This document shows positions 37,062-45,478 of a stretch of 60,424 bases of DNA, in pieces. Position 1 is the first letter of the stretch. Each line of letters begins with the position of its first letter. The DNA is from Planctomycetota bacterium. Its GTDB lineage: Bacteria > Planctomycetota > Phycisphaerae > Sedimentisphaerales > Anaerobacaceae. A program made the translations under genes and the position numbers. Where the stretch lies: contig DUZJ01000010.1 of the NCBI GenBank assembly GCA_013349615.1, positions 1-60,424 on the forward strand, given 5' to 3'. The notes beneath the pieces are model-generated. The model did no database searches. It was given only the letters and a program-made list of their open reading frames with translations, and was not told where the DNA came from.

Positions 37062-40000
37062 ATGAAACTGTGTCCAAAAGTCAGCCAGGATGCAGGAGGA
37101 AGCAGGGCCATCTTTATTGCTGTTGTCCTGATATTCTGTGGCCACGCATTGGCATCTGAACATCGCGAGAAGGGCTACCTGTATTTGTCGCCCATACCAG
37201 GGGCTGAGTATGTGTCGCCGCAGACAAAGTTCTTTCTCGTGCGTTTTGAGGCTGTTTCTCCCTATGATATCACAAACTTGTCGACGTTCATAACAGCGAC
37301 AGGAGGCGCCAGTGGAACACACCCCGGCCAGACCAGGATTGCCTCCGATGACAGGACTGTCATCTTTGAGGTGTCGTCGGGTTTCTCTAATGACGAGCTT
37401 GTCACGGTGACGTTGACACCGACAGTAGATCCCTGCGCTCACGGTGTACTTGAGCCGTATCAATATCAGTTTATGGTCTCCGGACCCATGCCGCCTCCGC
37501 CAAGCAGTTTATCGGCGGCACGCGAGCAGGTCGTAAATACGCAGGCGACGCTTGAGGCGGAAAGTGAGGCGCTGCCCACAGCGGACATGGCCGAGACGAC
37601 CGAAGACGGGATTTCCGCCGCTGCGGCCGACGGGCCTATGATTATGCCAAACGGGGTGTCCGTGCCCAGCGACTTTCCGCATGTCGATATTTTCGTCAAT
37701 GACAATCCGGCTCCGGGATACATCTTCATCGACTATAGTGGCAGCCCTACGAATTACGCCATGATCCTGGATAATTCAGGGGCCCCTGTCTGGTACAAAC
37801 GCGGGTCCACCGCCCGTGACTTCAAGGTCCAGAAGAACGGCATCATTACCTGGACCAACTTCGTCGGCTACGATCAGAACTTCAATTACCTTCGTTCTTT
37901 CCGTGCCGTGAATGGTTATAGCACGGACAACCACGACCTGCAGGTCCTGGAGAATGGCCATTATCTGCTCTTCGGTATACGCGACGAGACTGTAGATATG
38001 ACTCGGTTTGTACCCGACGGCCAGCCTGCTGCAACTGTGAAAGAGACCGTGCTGCAGGAATTCACCCCGGAGGGGGATTTGATACTCCAATGGCGTGCCT
38101 GGGACAATCACGATATCCGCCTTATGGAGTACTGGAGCTATGACGACAAGCCCACCAGCCAGAGCATTCGGTTCGTGCATATGAACTCTGTCTACGTCGA
38201 CACGGACGGCCATCTGGTGGTCTCAAGCAAGCGCGTCAGTGAGGTCACTAAAATCAACAGGTACAGCGGTGAGGTCATCTGGAGATTGGGCAGTGGGCAC
38301 CCGACGGACCCGAGCCAGGATCCGTATCTGGCTCAGCGGCTCACCATCATCAACGACCCACTGGGCCAGTTTAACGTGCAGCACGACATTCGGGTCGTGG
38401 GAGAAAACCGCTATACCGTGTTTGACAACCACCACCTCGATAGTATGCCCAACTCGCGTGCGGTTGAATACGAGGTCGATCCCAATGCAAGGACCGCCAC
38501 CATGGTATGGCAATACCTGGGGGGCTATGATTCCTATCACATGGGAAATGCCCAGCGGCTGCCGAACGGCAATACACTCATCAACTGGGTCATCACCAAT
38601 GCGCCGAAGGTTACAGAAGTGAGGCCCGATGGCACCAAGGCCTTTGAAATGAACTGGGCGGCAGGGAGCTCAAAGAGCTACCGCGTCTTCCGGTTTCCAT
38701 GGACAGGCGTGGTCCAGAAGCCTTATCTAATTGTCGATGATGAGTCGTATAGTGACAGTATCGCTCTGATTTTCAATAAGTTCGGTGATACCAGCGTAGA
38801 CTATTATAAAATCTACGGCGGCACTTCGAATCCGCCAACCTTGCTGCTCGGCACATCGACAGATACTTTGATGCGTATTTACACAGGCTTGGCGAACGGA
38901 ATAAATTACTTTCGCGTAACGGCTGTTGATTTCCACGGAATGGAAAGTCCTTTCTCCGACGTTAAAAGCGGCTTTGTTAATTTTAGTATTGTCCCTGGTC
39001 AGAATATGGTTAAGAATGGGGATTTCTCTGATGAGAAGGAAGAGTGGACCTGGGAGGTTGTCCCTTCCGCAGGTGCGGAATGGCTGATCGAAGCCGGTGT
39101 AAGCTATTTCGATATCGCCAACGGCGGTATTCAATTATCCGATATCCAGTTAAGGCAGGGCAGGATGCAACTGGTCCAGGGAAAGGAATACATCTTCGAA
39201 TTTGAAGCTTGGTCTGAGCTGCCTCGAGTCATCGAAGCCAAACTGGGGCCGAACGAGTCGCCCTGGACGGACTACAGCAAAATCGGTCCCTTGCAAATCA
39301 CACCGAACCAGAACAATTTTAGTCATTCCTTTACTATGGAACATTCGTCCGATTTCAACGCAAGAGTGGAGTTTAACATGGGCAGTTCACCTTTTGACGT
39401 ATATCTCGACAATGTTTCTTTACGAGAGGACATACCTGAAAGCGAGGGAGTAACCATTCTCCTGGTCAGTGACGCCGCGGAACCACTGACGTCAGGGGAA
39501 AATCATGAAGATGACGAGCTTGTCACCTGGCTGCAGACTCTGGATTATACCGTGGATACGAACGGCATGAATCAGAACATGCAGGGCGACTGGTCCGGTA
39601 ATGCTGCGAACCAGGCGGCTGTCGCTGCCGCCGACTTGATTTTCGTGTCGCGTCGCACCAATAGTGGCAGCTACAACTACGACACGATATGGAACACGAA
39701 TCTGGAAAAACCGGTAATTTTACAGAGTGGCTACCTGGATCGAGAGGAACGCTGGGGATGGAACACCATCAATGATGATGGAGATGCTGCCCCCGGAACT
39801 CAACAGAGTATGGATGTTGTCGCTGCGGGCCATCCGTTCCTGAAAGGCTTATCGGCTTCTTCGATACAAATTTTCGATTGGGACGATCCCAACAGCGCCC
39901 CGAATCACACCGGCCTGAATCAAGCACCGGGTTCGATATATCTTAGCCAGTCTTTAGATCCCGGTGCCACTCTCATTGGTACGTTTAATGGCAGGGCTAT

Positions 40001-40355
40001 GCTCTATGAAATGGCTGCCGGCACCGTCTTAGCCAGTGGCGATGGAACGCTGGGAGGACATCGTGTTTTCTTCGTCAACTGGAGTTATGATGTTGAAGAT
40101 GCGGATTATCGCTGGGACGATTATCTCACAGACGACTACAAGACCATTTTACATAATATCATTAAAGAGGTCTTGGGTCTGATACCCGGCGACTTCGACT
40201 TTGACGGCTGTGTCGAGTTCGATGATTTGGCTGTATTGGTCGGCGAGTGGCCCGAAGAGCACAGCGGGCTCAAAGCCGATCTGGACGGCAACGGCAAGGT
40301 TGACTTAAATGACTTTGCGATTTTTGCTGAAAACTGGACAGGATGCGCAAATTAA
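37062..40355 (+). CDS. Arylsulfotransferase-family modular protein D with ThuA-like and dockerin-like domains
   Basis: 1097 residues, ATG after AAGGAG. Signal peptide (~1-34), entry domain REKGYLYLSPIPGAEYV (~35-145), propeller with His at 291 (NHDLQV), 373 (VHMNSV) and 441 (QHDIRV), FN3-like and CBM-like domains. A ~235-residue domain (~790-1030) starts VTILLVSDAAEPLTSGENHE and contains DLIFVSRRTNSG and SGYLDREERWGWN, a ThuA/type-1-glutamine-amidotransferase-like fold. The dockerin-like tail is GDFDFDGCVEFDDLAVLVGEW. D lacks the N-terminal concanavalin-like and PKD-like domains of A. I could not point to a catalytic Cys in the ThuA-like part. Confidence 0.8.
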   Translation: MKLCPKVSQDAGGSRAIFIAVVLIFCGHALASEHREKGYLYLSPIPGAEYVSPQTKFFLVRFEAVSPYDITNLSTFITATGGASGTHPGQTRIASDDRTVIFEVSSGFSNDELVTVTLTPTVDPCAHGVLEPYQYQFMVSGPMPPPPSSLSAAREQVVNTQATLEAESEALPTADMAETTEDGISAAAADGPMIMPNGVSVPSDFPHVDIFVNDNPAPGYIFIDYSGSPTNYAMILDNSGAPVWYKRGSTARDFKVQKNGIITWTNFVGYDQNFNYLRSFRAVNGYSTDNHDLQVLENGHYLLFGIRDETVDMTRFVPDGQPAATVKETVLQEFTPEGDLILQWRAWDNHDIRLMEYWSYDDKPTSQSIRFVHMNSVYVDTDGHLVVSSKRVSEVTKINRYSGEVIWRLGSGHPTDPSQDPYLAQRLTIINDPLGQFNVQHDIRVVGENRYTVFDNHHLDSMPNSRAVEYEVDPNARTATMVWQYLGGYDSYHMGNAQRLPNGNTLINWVITNAPKVTEVRPDGTKAFEMNWAAGSSKSYRVFRFPWTGVVQKPYLIVDDESYSDSIALIFNKFGDTSVDYYKIYGGTSNPPTLLLGTSTDTLMRIYTGLANGINYFRVTAVDFHGMESPFSDVKSGFVNFSIVPGQNMVKNGDFSDEKEEWTWEVVPSAGAEWLIEAGVSYFDIANGGIQLSDIQLRQGRMQLVQGKEYIFEFEAWSELPRVIEAKLGPNESPWTDYSKIGPLQITPNQNNFSHSFTMEHSSDFNARVEFNMGSSPFDVYLDNVSLREDIPESEGVTILLVSDAAEPLTSGENHEDDELVTWLQTLDYTVDTNGMNQNMQGDWSGNAANQAAVAAADLIFVSRRTNSGSYNYDTIWNTNLEKPVILQSGYLDREERWGWNTINDDGDAAPGTQQSMDVVAAGHPFLKGLSASSIQIFDWDDPNSAPNHTGLNQAPGSIYLSQSLDPGATLIGTFNGRAMLYEMAAGTVLASGDGTLGGHRVFFVNWSYDVEDADYRWDDYLTDDYKTILHNIIKEVLGLIPGDFDFDGCVEFDDLAVLVGEWPEEHSGLKADLDGNGKVDLNDFAIFAENWTGCAN
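40191..40335 (+). repeat. 145-bp dockerin module, copy at the end of D
   Basis: Near-identical to 36710-36854. Encodes two EF-hand-like half-motifs (DFDGCVEFDDL and DGNGKVDLNDF). Confidence 0.85.
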
Positions 40356-40529
40356 CAGTCTGCTGCCGATTTATTAACAACCTCCGACTCAAGGAATGTC
40401 CTTAAATTCTTTCGGAGCAGATGGAGCGCAGCCTTTTTTATTTAGCTAACAAGGGCGAAGAAAAGAACGCTTTTGTGAAATAACGGGAACCTGCCGGTTT
40501 GGGACGGTATGGCAGCGGCAAACGGTCGG

Positions 40530-40568
40530 CCCCGTTAGATATTCTTTTGCATGGCGTATCTAACGGGG
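40530..40568. repeat. Palindromic CCCCGTTAGATA hairpin
   Basis: CCCCGTTAGATA and TATCTAACGGGG are perfect 12-bp inverted repeats with a 15-base loop. A member of the family at 2920-2980 and 22868-22945. It may also terminate transcription of paralogue D. Confidence 0.8.
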
Positions 40569-40685
40569 GTCGGCCCTATCTTTCAATGAAGAACGGCCGA
40601 GTATTGTCTCTGGAAAGAAAGTAGCGCCGTTTCTAAAAAGTGATTGTAACATTTTATACCTGTTCTCATTCCGACCGAAGTCCCA

Positions 40686-40719
40686 CACCAATTAGGCGTG
40701 AGCCTAAGCTCAATTGGTG
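40686..40719. repeat. CACCAATT hairpin with nested AGGC/GCCT stem
   Basis: CACCAATT and AATTGGTG are perfect 8-bp arms separated by 18 bases, which contain AGGC-GTGA-GCCT. Not obviously coding. Confidence 0.6.
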
Positions 40720-40807
40720 CGGGGCGAAGCGGAGGAATCTATTTCAATAGTTTCGCCGAAGGCGAATCCAAAAGTTTAACTTATTGATTGGAAACGGCAG
40801 TAGAATC

Positions 40808-40862
40808 CAACTTTAGCTTACTTTAGCCACTTTAGTTCACTTTAGCTCACTCCTCACTAACG
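40808..40862 (+). repeat. ACTTTAGCTC short tandem array, copy 1
   Basis: Four slightly variable units of ACTTTAGCTC/ACTTTAGCCA, ending in TCACTAAC. The whole array, including its flank ATCCAACTTTAGC, recurs at 41699-41750. Confidence 0.75.
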
Positions 40863-41633
40863 ATTATCAAGCATCCGGTTACGAGATAGCAATTTAGCCA
40901 GCTTAATTAAAAGTGGGCAGCCTAAAGCTGCCCGGTGGACGAAGGCGAGTCTCCGTGGCGAAAGCTTGCTTTCAGAACGGAGCTTGCCAAGAACACCAAG
41001 CTGGCTAAAAAATCTCTGTAAATCCTGTTATCCTGTCTAAAAACCCTCAGCGTTCTCTCCGTTCTCTGCGGTTAAATAAAGCACTTTTTTGGTCATGTTT
41101 TTTTGTCTCTTTTGTGCTTTTTGTGCATTTTTGTGGCTAAAAATTAAGTTTACACCGTTAGAAACATGCCTTCTTTCTTCTAATGGAGCGCTAATCCGCG
41201 TCTAAAAAATTCGTGTAATTCGTGTCAATTCGTGGCTAAGCTTTACTCTGTGTCCTCCGCATTCTCTACGCTGTTTTTTCAGTGTTAGTCCGTAAAAAGT
41301 CAGTGTTTGTCCGTGTTTCTTCAATCAAAACCGGCCATACCTAACAACAAAATCCCAAAAAAATAAAAAAATCTTAACTCCTTTGTTACCAATAACTTAA
41401 TCCTGTAAATCCTGTCAAAAACAAGCCATTTTTCGCATCAAACGCGCACATTCGTGCATTTATAGAAGCGCTTCTTTTTTTTGCAGAAGCCCAAAATGAT
41501 GGAAATGGTGATTAGTCCATGGTGAATAGTCTTGTAGCGAAGCGGAAACCCCTTAGGGGAACAACCCATAATCATTTGGCTTACCCAAACCGCCCAAACA
41601 CCCCAACATCGGCAGCCTCCCGTCACACCTGTC

Positions 41634-41653
41634 ATTCCCGCGCAGGCGGGAAT
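41634..41653. repeat. CATTCCCGC-type palindromic repeat
   Basis: ATTCCCGC and GCGGGAAT are perfect arms around a 4-base loop. This is the familiar REP-like element of many environmental bacterial genomes. Confidence 0.7.
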
Positions 41654-41698
41654 CCATTACGACATACGCAATACGATATACGATATACGAGCATCGAG

Positions 41699-41750
41699 AA
41701 TCCAACTTTAGCTCACTTTAGGCACTTTAGCTCACTTTTCACTAACTTTT
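41699..41750 (+). repeat. ACTTTAGCTC short tandem array, copy 2
   Basis: Second array with the same flanks as 40808-40862 and a slightly different number and order of units. Confidence 0.75.
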
Positions 41751-41799
41751 CCTCTACAACTGTAGAGAGCGCTCTACAAATCGCTCATTTTATGCAAAA

Positions 41800-41995
41800 C
41801 AAACCCAATTCCCAAAAAGTCAAATTGAACGTAAGCCGAGTTTCAACAAAGGATTATGCAAAATGGACACATGGTGAACGCGGGAAAAACAAACCCAATT
41901 CAAACCCAATTCAAACCCAATCAAACCCAATTAAAGCCAATAAAATGCCAAAACAAACCCAATTCAAACCCAAACAAACCCAATTTCAAACTAAG
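41800..41995 (+). repeat. CAAACCCAATT tandem array
   Basis: About ten units of CAAACCCAATT with spacers of varying length. One reading frame gives NKPNSNPIQTQ-type runs. Such peptides are commonly annotated as hypothetical proteins in related genomes but are best seen as translated repeats. Confidence 0.75.
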
Positions 41996-42103
41996 GGCAC
42001 TCTCTGTGATTTCTTTTTGTTTCTCATTTTTCTTTGCCCTAACTATAATCTGGCCATGAAGACTTGGTGGTTTGCAGCTATTATTCCAGATTAGGAGTGT
42101 ACG

Positions 42104-43690
42104 ATGAATGCATTAAATTCCAACGTATCGTCCGGCCCCCCCGCCTTCGCGGGGGTAAACTCGTGCCTGCGGAGGCAGGCATCGCGACGGGATTTCCTGA
42201 AATTCTCCGGAACCCTAACTGTCGCCTCGGCGCTGGCCCTTGTTCAAGGGTGTAAGCCGTCAGGTCCGCCGGACAGGTCGTCCGGCCGACGCCCAAACGT
42301 TGTGTTTGTCCTTACCGATGACCAGCGATGGGACCTGCTTGGTTGCCAGGGACATCCCTTCCTCAAAACACCAAATCTTGACCGGCTGGCTGATGAGGGC
42401 GCTCGGTTCGCCAACATGTTCGTTACAACATCACTTTGCTCGCCGAGTCGCGCCTCGTTCCTCTCAGGCTTGTACGCCCACTCTCACGGCGTAGTCAATA
42501 ACTTCACGGATTATCCCGCTGATTTGTCGAGCTTTCCCCGCGTTTTACAAGCGGCCGGCTACGAAACCGCATATATCGGAAAATGGCACATGGGCGAGCA
42601 GAGCGACGAGAAACGGCCGGGCTTCGATTATTGGGCAAGCCACAAGGGACAGGGAAAATATTACGACACACAGTTCAATATCAACGGCAGCCGTGTGGTC
42701 AAAAAGGGCTACTATACTCATCGGGTAACCGACATGGCTGTTGATTGGCTTCAACAAAAGCACGATAAGCCCTTCCTGCTGATTCTTGGTCACAAGGCAT
42801 CGCATACGCCGTTCACGCCGGAGAAAAAATATCGCAGCATTTATGACGATATCGAGATAAAATATCCCGAGACGGCCTTTGCATTGGAGGGCAAGCCCGA
42901 ATGGGTCAAGCAGCGGATTGACACCTGGCATGGAATCTATGGGCCTTTGTATGGATTCCGTAAGGAATTCCCCGACACAAGCCCCGAAAGTGTCAGGCAC
43001 TTTGCCGATTTTGTTCGGTCCTACACCGCGACGATTAAATCCGTTGACGATAGTGTCGGGCGGCTCTATCAAACATTAAAGCAGCTCGGCCGGCTCGACA
43101 ACACGTTGTTCATCTTCGCCGGCGACAACGGAATGTTTCTCGGTGAGCACGGAATGACAGACAAGCGGACTATGCACGAGCCGAGCATTCGTGTGCCGTT
43201 TCTGGTTCGTTATCCCAGGCTCATCAAGCCTGGAACAGTAATCAGACAAATGGCACTTAACATCGATATCGCCCCGACCATCCTCGACATCTGCTCCGCA
43301 CCGCCGCTTGAGAATATTCACGGCATGTCGTTCAAACAGATACTCCAGGGCAAGACCAAAGGATGGCGTAAGTCGTGGTATTACGAGTATAACTATGAGC
43401 GACAGTTCCCATACACTCCTAACGTTCGTGGGGTACGGACTGACGAGTGGAAATACGTCCATTACCCACACGGCGACGGCGGCCCCGACCGACACAAAGC
43501 CGAGCTCTATAACCTCAGGAAAGACCCGGGCGAGAAGAGGAACCTTATCGACGACCCCACCTACGGGGACAAGGTAAGGGAACTGAAAGCCGAGCTCAAA
43601 CGGCTAATGGAAGAAACGGGTGCACTACCGGACAAAATGCCTATCGACCAGGGCGTAAAATCGGAACTACCCGAGGAGTCAATTCGTTAA
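42104..43690 (+). CDS. Tat-exported sulfatase (family S1)
   Basis: 528 residues. Tat motif [10 protein letters not shown] (~27-36) with a hydrophobic stretch and lipobox-like LVQGC (Cys50). Sulfatase core: [11 protein letters not shown] (71-81) with metal-binding Asp pair, CSPSR (112-116) where Cys112 would become formylglycine, GKWHMG (~162), and [12 protein letters not shown] near ~345. The family removes sulfate esters from carbohydrates; the subfamily, and hence the linkage, is not decided. Maturation needs a formylglycine-generating enzyme, not seen in the window. The stretch before the Tat motif is encoded by a palindromic repeat (42131-42184). It starts after TTAGGAG and lies on the same strand as the arylsulfotransferase cluster. 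Confidence 0.92.
   Translation: MNALNSNVSSGPPAFAGVNSCLRRQASRRDFLKFSGTLTVASALALVQGCKPSGPPDRSSGRRPNVVFVLTDDQRWDLLGCQGHPFLKTPNLDRLADEGARFANMFVTTSLCSPSRASFLSGLYAHSHGVVNNFTDYPADLSSFPRVLQAAGYETAYIGKWHMGEQSDEKRPGFDYWASHKGQGKYYDTQFNINGSRVVKKGYYTHRVTDMAVDWLQQKHDKPFLLILGHKASHTPFTPEKKYRSIYDDIEIKYPETAFALEGKPEWVKQRIDTWHGIYGPLYGFRKEFPDTSPESVRHFADFVRSYTATIKSVDDSVGRLYQTLKQLGRLDNTLFIFAGDNGMFLGEHGMTDKRTMHEPSIRVPFLVRYPRLIKPGTVIRQMALNIDIAPTILDICSAPPLENIHGMSFKQILQGKTKGWRKSWYYEYNYERQFPYTPNVRGVRTDEWKYVHYPHGDGGPDRHKAELYNLRKDPGEKRNLIDDPTYGDKVRELKAELKRLMEETGALPDKMPIDQGVKSELPEESIR
42131..42184. repeat. GC-rich double-hairpin repeat inside the sulfatase N-terminus
   Basis: CCCCCGC-CTTC-GCGGGGG and TGCCTGC-GGAG-GCAGGCA are two adjacent perfect hairpins. 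They encode [15 protein letters not shown] at residues ~12-26 of the sulfatase without breaking its frame. Similar peptides (PAFAGVN, CLRRQA) are common translated REP-like elements. Confidence 0.75.
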
Positions 43691-43771
43691 CTTTTGCTGA
43701 TGTTTACCTTTACGTACTTATCTTATTCTGTTGGGCACCCAAACGCTAAAAAAAGTGTTTGGGATTCACGA

Positions 43772-45118
43772 TTACAATGTCCACCCTTCTCGACATGGCG
43801 GATTGATAAACTGATTTGCCTCGTCGCAGTTGGTAAATCGCATATTCTTGCCGTCCCATTCGAGCTTTCGCCCGAGCATTTGTGTTGCGATAATTCCAAG
43901 TCTGGCAATCTCCGTCAACGGCCCGCCGTAATCGAAATTCGAGCCCGCCTGTGTTCCATTTTTGATTGCTTTAAGCCAATCGTTATGATGGCCTCTCACT
44001 CTTGGAAGAGTTTTGTCCGGCTGCTTATAGGCCCTCATCTTTGTCTCGGGGATAATCCTTACTCCGCCTGCGCCGTGCGAGCCGTACATTATCTTACCCT
44101 TGTCCCCAATTACAATAGCTCCGGTTTTGCTCAACTTTCTCCCCTCCTCCAGTTCAGCCGGACGCGGGAGCACTTTCTTGCCGCTATGCCAGAGGAGCTT
44201 GACAGGGCCGCGCTTACCTTTGGCCGGAAACTCGAATGTTATCACCGAACCGTGCGGAAATGTGTCGCCATGTTCCTTGGGATCATAACCTTCGGCCTGG
44301 GCCTGAATAGTATTCGGAGCTCCGAGGTCCAGTGCCCAAAAGACCGGGTCAACAACATGACATACCCAGTCACCAATCGTCCCGGAACCAAACGGCATCC
44401 AGCCGCGCCACCGGCCCGGCATATACATCGGATTATACCTTCGGTGCTTGGCCGGTCCCAGCCACAGGTCCCAGTCCAGTCCTTCCGGTACTTCGTGTTT
44501 TTCCCTGCGTTTGTCCAACTGGCCAATCTTACAGTGGTCTGCAGTGCAGCCGGCGTGGACCTCGGAGACCTCGCCTATCGCCCCATCCCATATCCACTCA
44601 CAGAACAGGCGGATATGGTCGAACGAATGTCCCTGATTACCCAATTGCGTTACCACCTTGTACTTGCGGGCGGCTTTGACAAGCTGACGAATCTCATATA
44701 TCGAATGCGCCAGCGGCTTTTCGCAGAACACATGCTTTCGGCGCCTGATAGCGTCCATGCACGCTATCGCATGTGTATGGTCCGGCGTGGCTACCGTTAC
44801 CGCGTCAATCTGGTTGTCCATCTCATCCAACATCTTGCGAAAATCATGATAATGTTTGGCCCTGGGAAACTTCTCAAACTGCCCGCTTGCGCGTCGCATA
44901 TCCACGTCACACAATGCAACGATATTTTCTCCGCTACAGCCACCAACACTGGCTCCGCCTCGCCCGCCAACACCGATACATGCGATATTCAGCTTCTCGC
45001 TTGGTGGAGTTTTGCCTGCGCCCAATACGTGCCGTGGCACAATCGTAAACGCTGCCACAGTGCCTGTTGCTTTATGCAAAAACTGGCGCCTCGAAGTTTT
45101 TTCAATCTTCTTATCCAC
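43772..45118 (-). CDS. Tat-exported Gfo/Idh/MocA-family oxidoreductase
   Basis: 448 residues from a GTG at 45118, chosen because GGAGG lies six bases upstream; an earlier ORF start at 45196 adds 26 poorly conserved residues. Tat motif SRRQFLHKATG, then Rossmann start LNIACIGVGGRGG and the EKP motif (CEKPLAHS, ~130), as expected for this NAD(P)-dependent family. C-terminal part begins near DWDLWLGPAKHRR. Planctomycete genomes carry many exported versions near sulfatases and glycosidases; their substrates are mostly unknown. It converges with the sulfatase, leaving 80 bp between stops. Confidence 0.85.
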   Translation of the reverse strand: MDKKIEKTSRRQFLHKATGTVAAFTIVPRHVLGAGKTPPSEKLNIACIGVGGRGGASVGGCSGENIVALCDVDMRRASGQFEKFPRAKHYHDFRKMLDEMDNQIDAVTVATPDHTHAIACMDAIRRRKHVFCEKPLAHSIYEIRQLVKAARKYKVVTQLGNQGHSFDHIRLFCEWIWDGAIGEVSEVHAGCTADHCKIGQLDKRREKHEVPEGLDWDLWLGPAKHRRYNPMYMPGRWRGWMPFGSGTIGDWVCHVVDPVFWALDLGAPNTIQAQAEGYDPKEHGDTFPHGSVITFEFPAKGKRGPVKLLWHSGKKVLPRPAELEEGRKLSKTGAIVIGDKGKIMYGSHGAGGVRIIPETKMRAYKQPDKTLPRVRGHHNDWLKAIKNGTQAGSNFDYGGPLTEIARLGIIATQMLGRKLEWDGKNMRFTNCDEANQFINPPCREGWTL

Positions 45119-45478
45119 AACATAACCTCCAAATGTTTTCTTGCGCTGCCGAAAAAAACATGCCTTGAGACCCCCAGCAGCGCTCTGGGATTTCAATCAC
45201 TTGCTAAAATACTATATTTGGCCGCTTGTTACAATAGTTATCTGGGCCAGTTTGAAAGGGAGCGTCCGAGAAATTCTCATTATTGGTGGACCAAATATTG
45301 GGAGCAGGTCATTGGAGATTGAGCAAAAATCACATGAAAGTCGTTGCAATTTGAATATGTTCTGGTATCTTAATGATGTCGATGGTTTTGGAGTGTTGCA
45401 AAGAACGGTAGTTTATGTAAAAGCCCAAATGAGACGGACAATTGAATTGTTGTTTTCTTTTATATGAAGGAGGTCATT
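45119..45478. other. Divergent spacer between oxidoreductase and O-methyltransferase genes
   Basis: No coding region supported. It should carry both promoters; the best candidates are weak and I do not place them. AAGGAGG at the right end belongs to the O-methyltransferase start. Confidence 0.4.

Larger units (their letters stand above)
40356..42103. other. 1.7-kb gene-free stretch assembled from repeats
   Basis: No credible gene. It holds, in order, hairpins at 40530-40568 and 40686-40719, the first ACTTTAGCTC array (40808-40862), runs of GCAGAG/CGCGTC/GTGCAT boilerplate (40990-41330), a CATTCCCGC-type hairpin (41634-41653), the second ACTTTAGCTC array and the CAAACCCAATT array. The last ~20 bases carry AGGAG for the sulfatase start. 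Short ORFs over the repeats are not genes. Confidence 0.7.

Noticed and set aside
41800-41995. Possible CRISPR array
   Set aside because: The units are 11 bp and direct with irregular spacing; no 25-40 bp repeats with unique spacers and no cas gene in the window.
41519-42094. A 191-residue frame in the repeat spacer
   Set aside because: Its translation is the CAAACCCAATT and REP-like repeats read in frame; no start signal or conserved core.
43694-45322. A 542-residue open frame on the plus strand opposite the Gfo/Idh/MocA gene
   Set aside because: It covers exactly the real minus-strand gene with Tat signal and EKP motif; its own translation shows no motif or signal.
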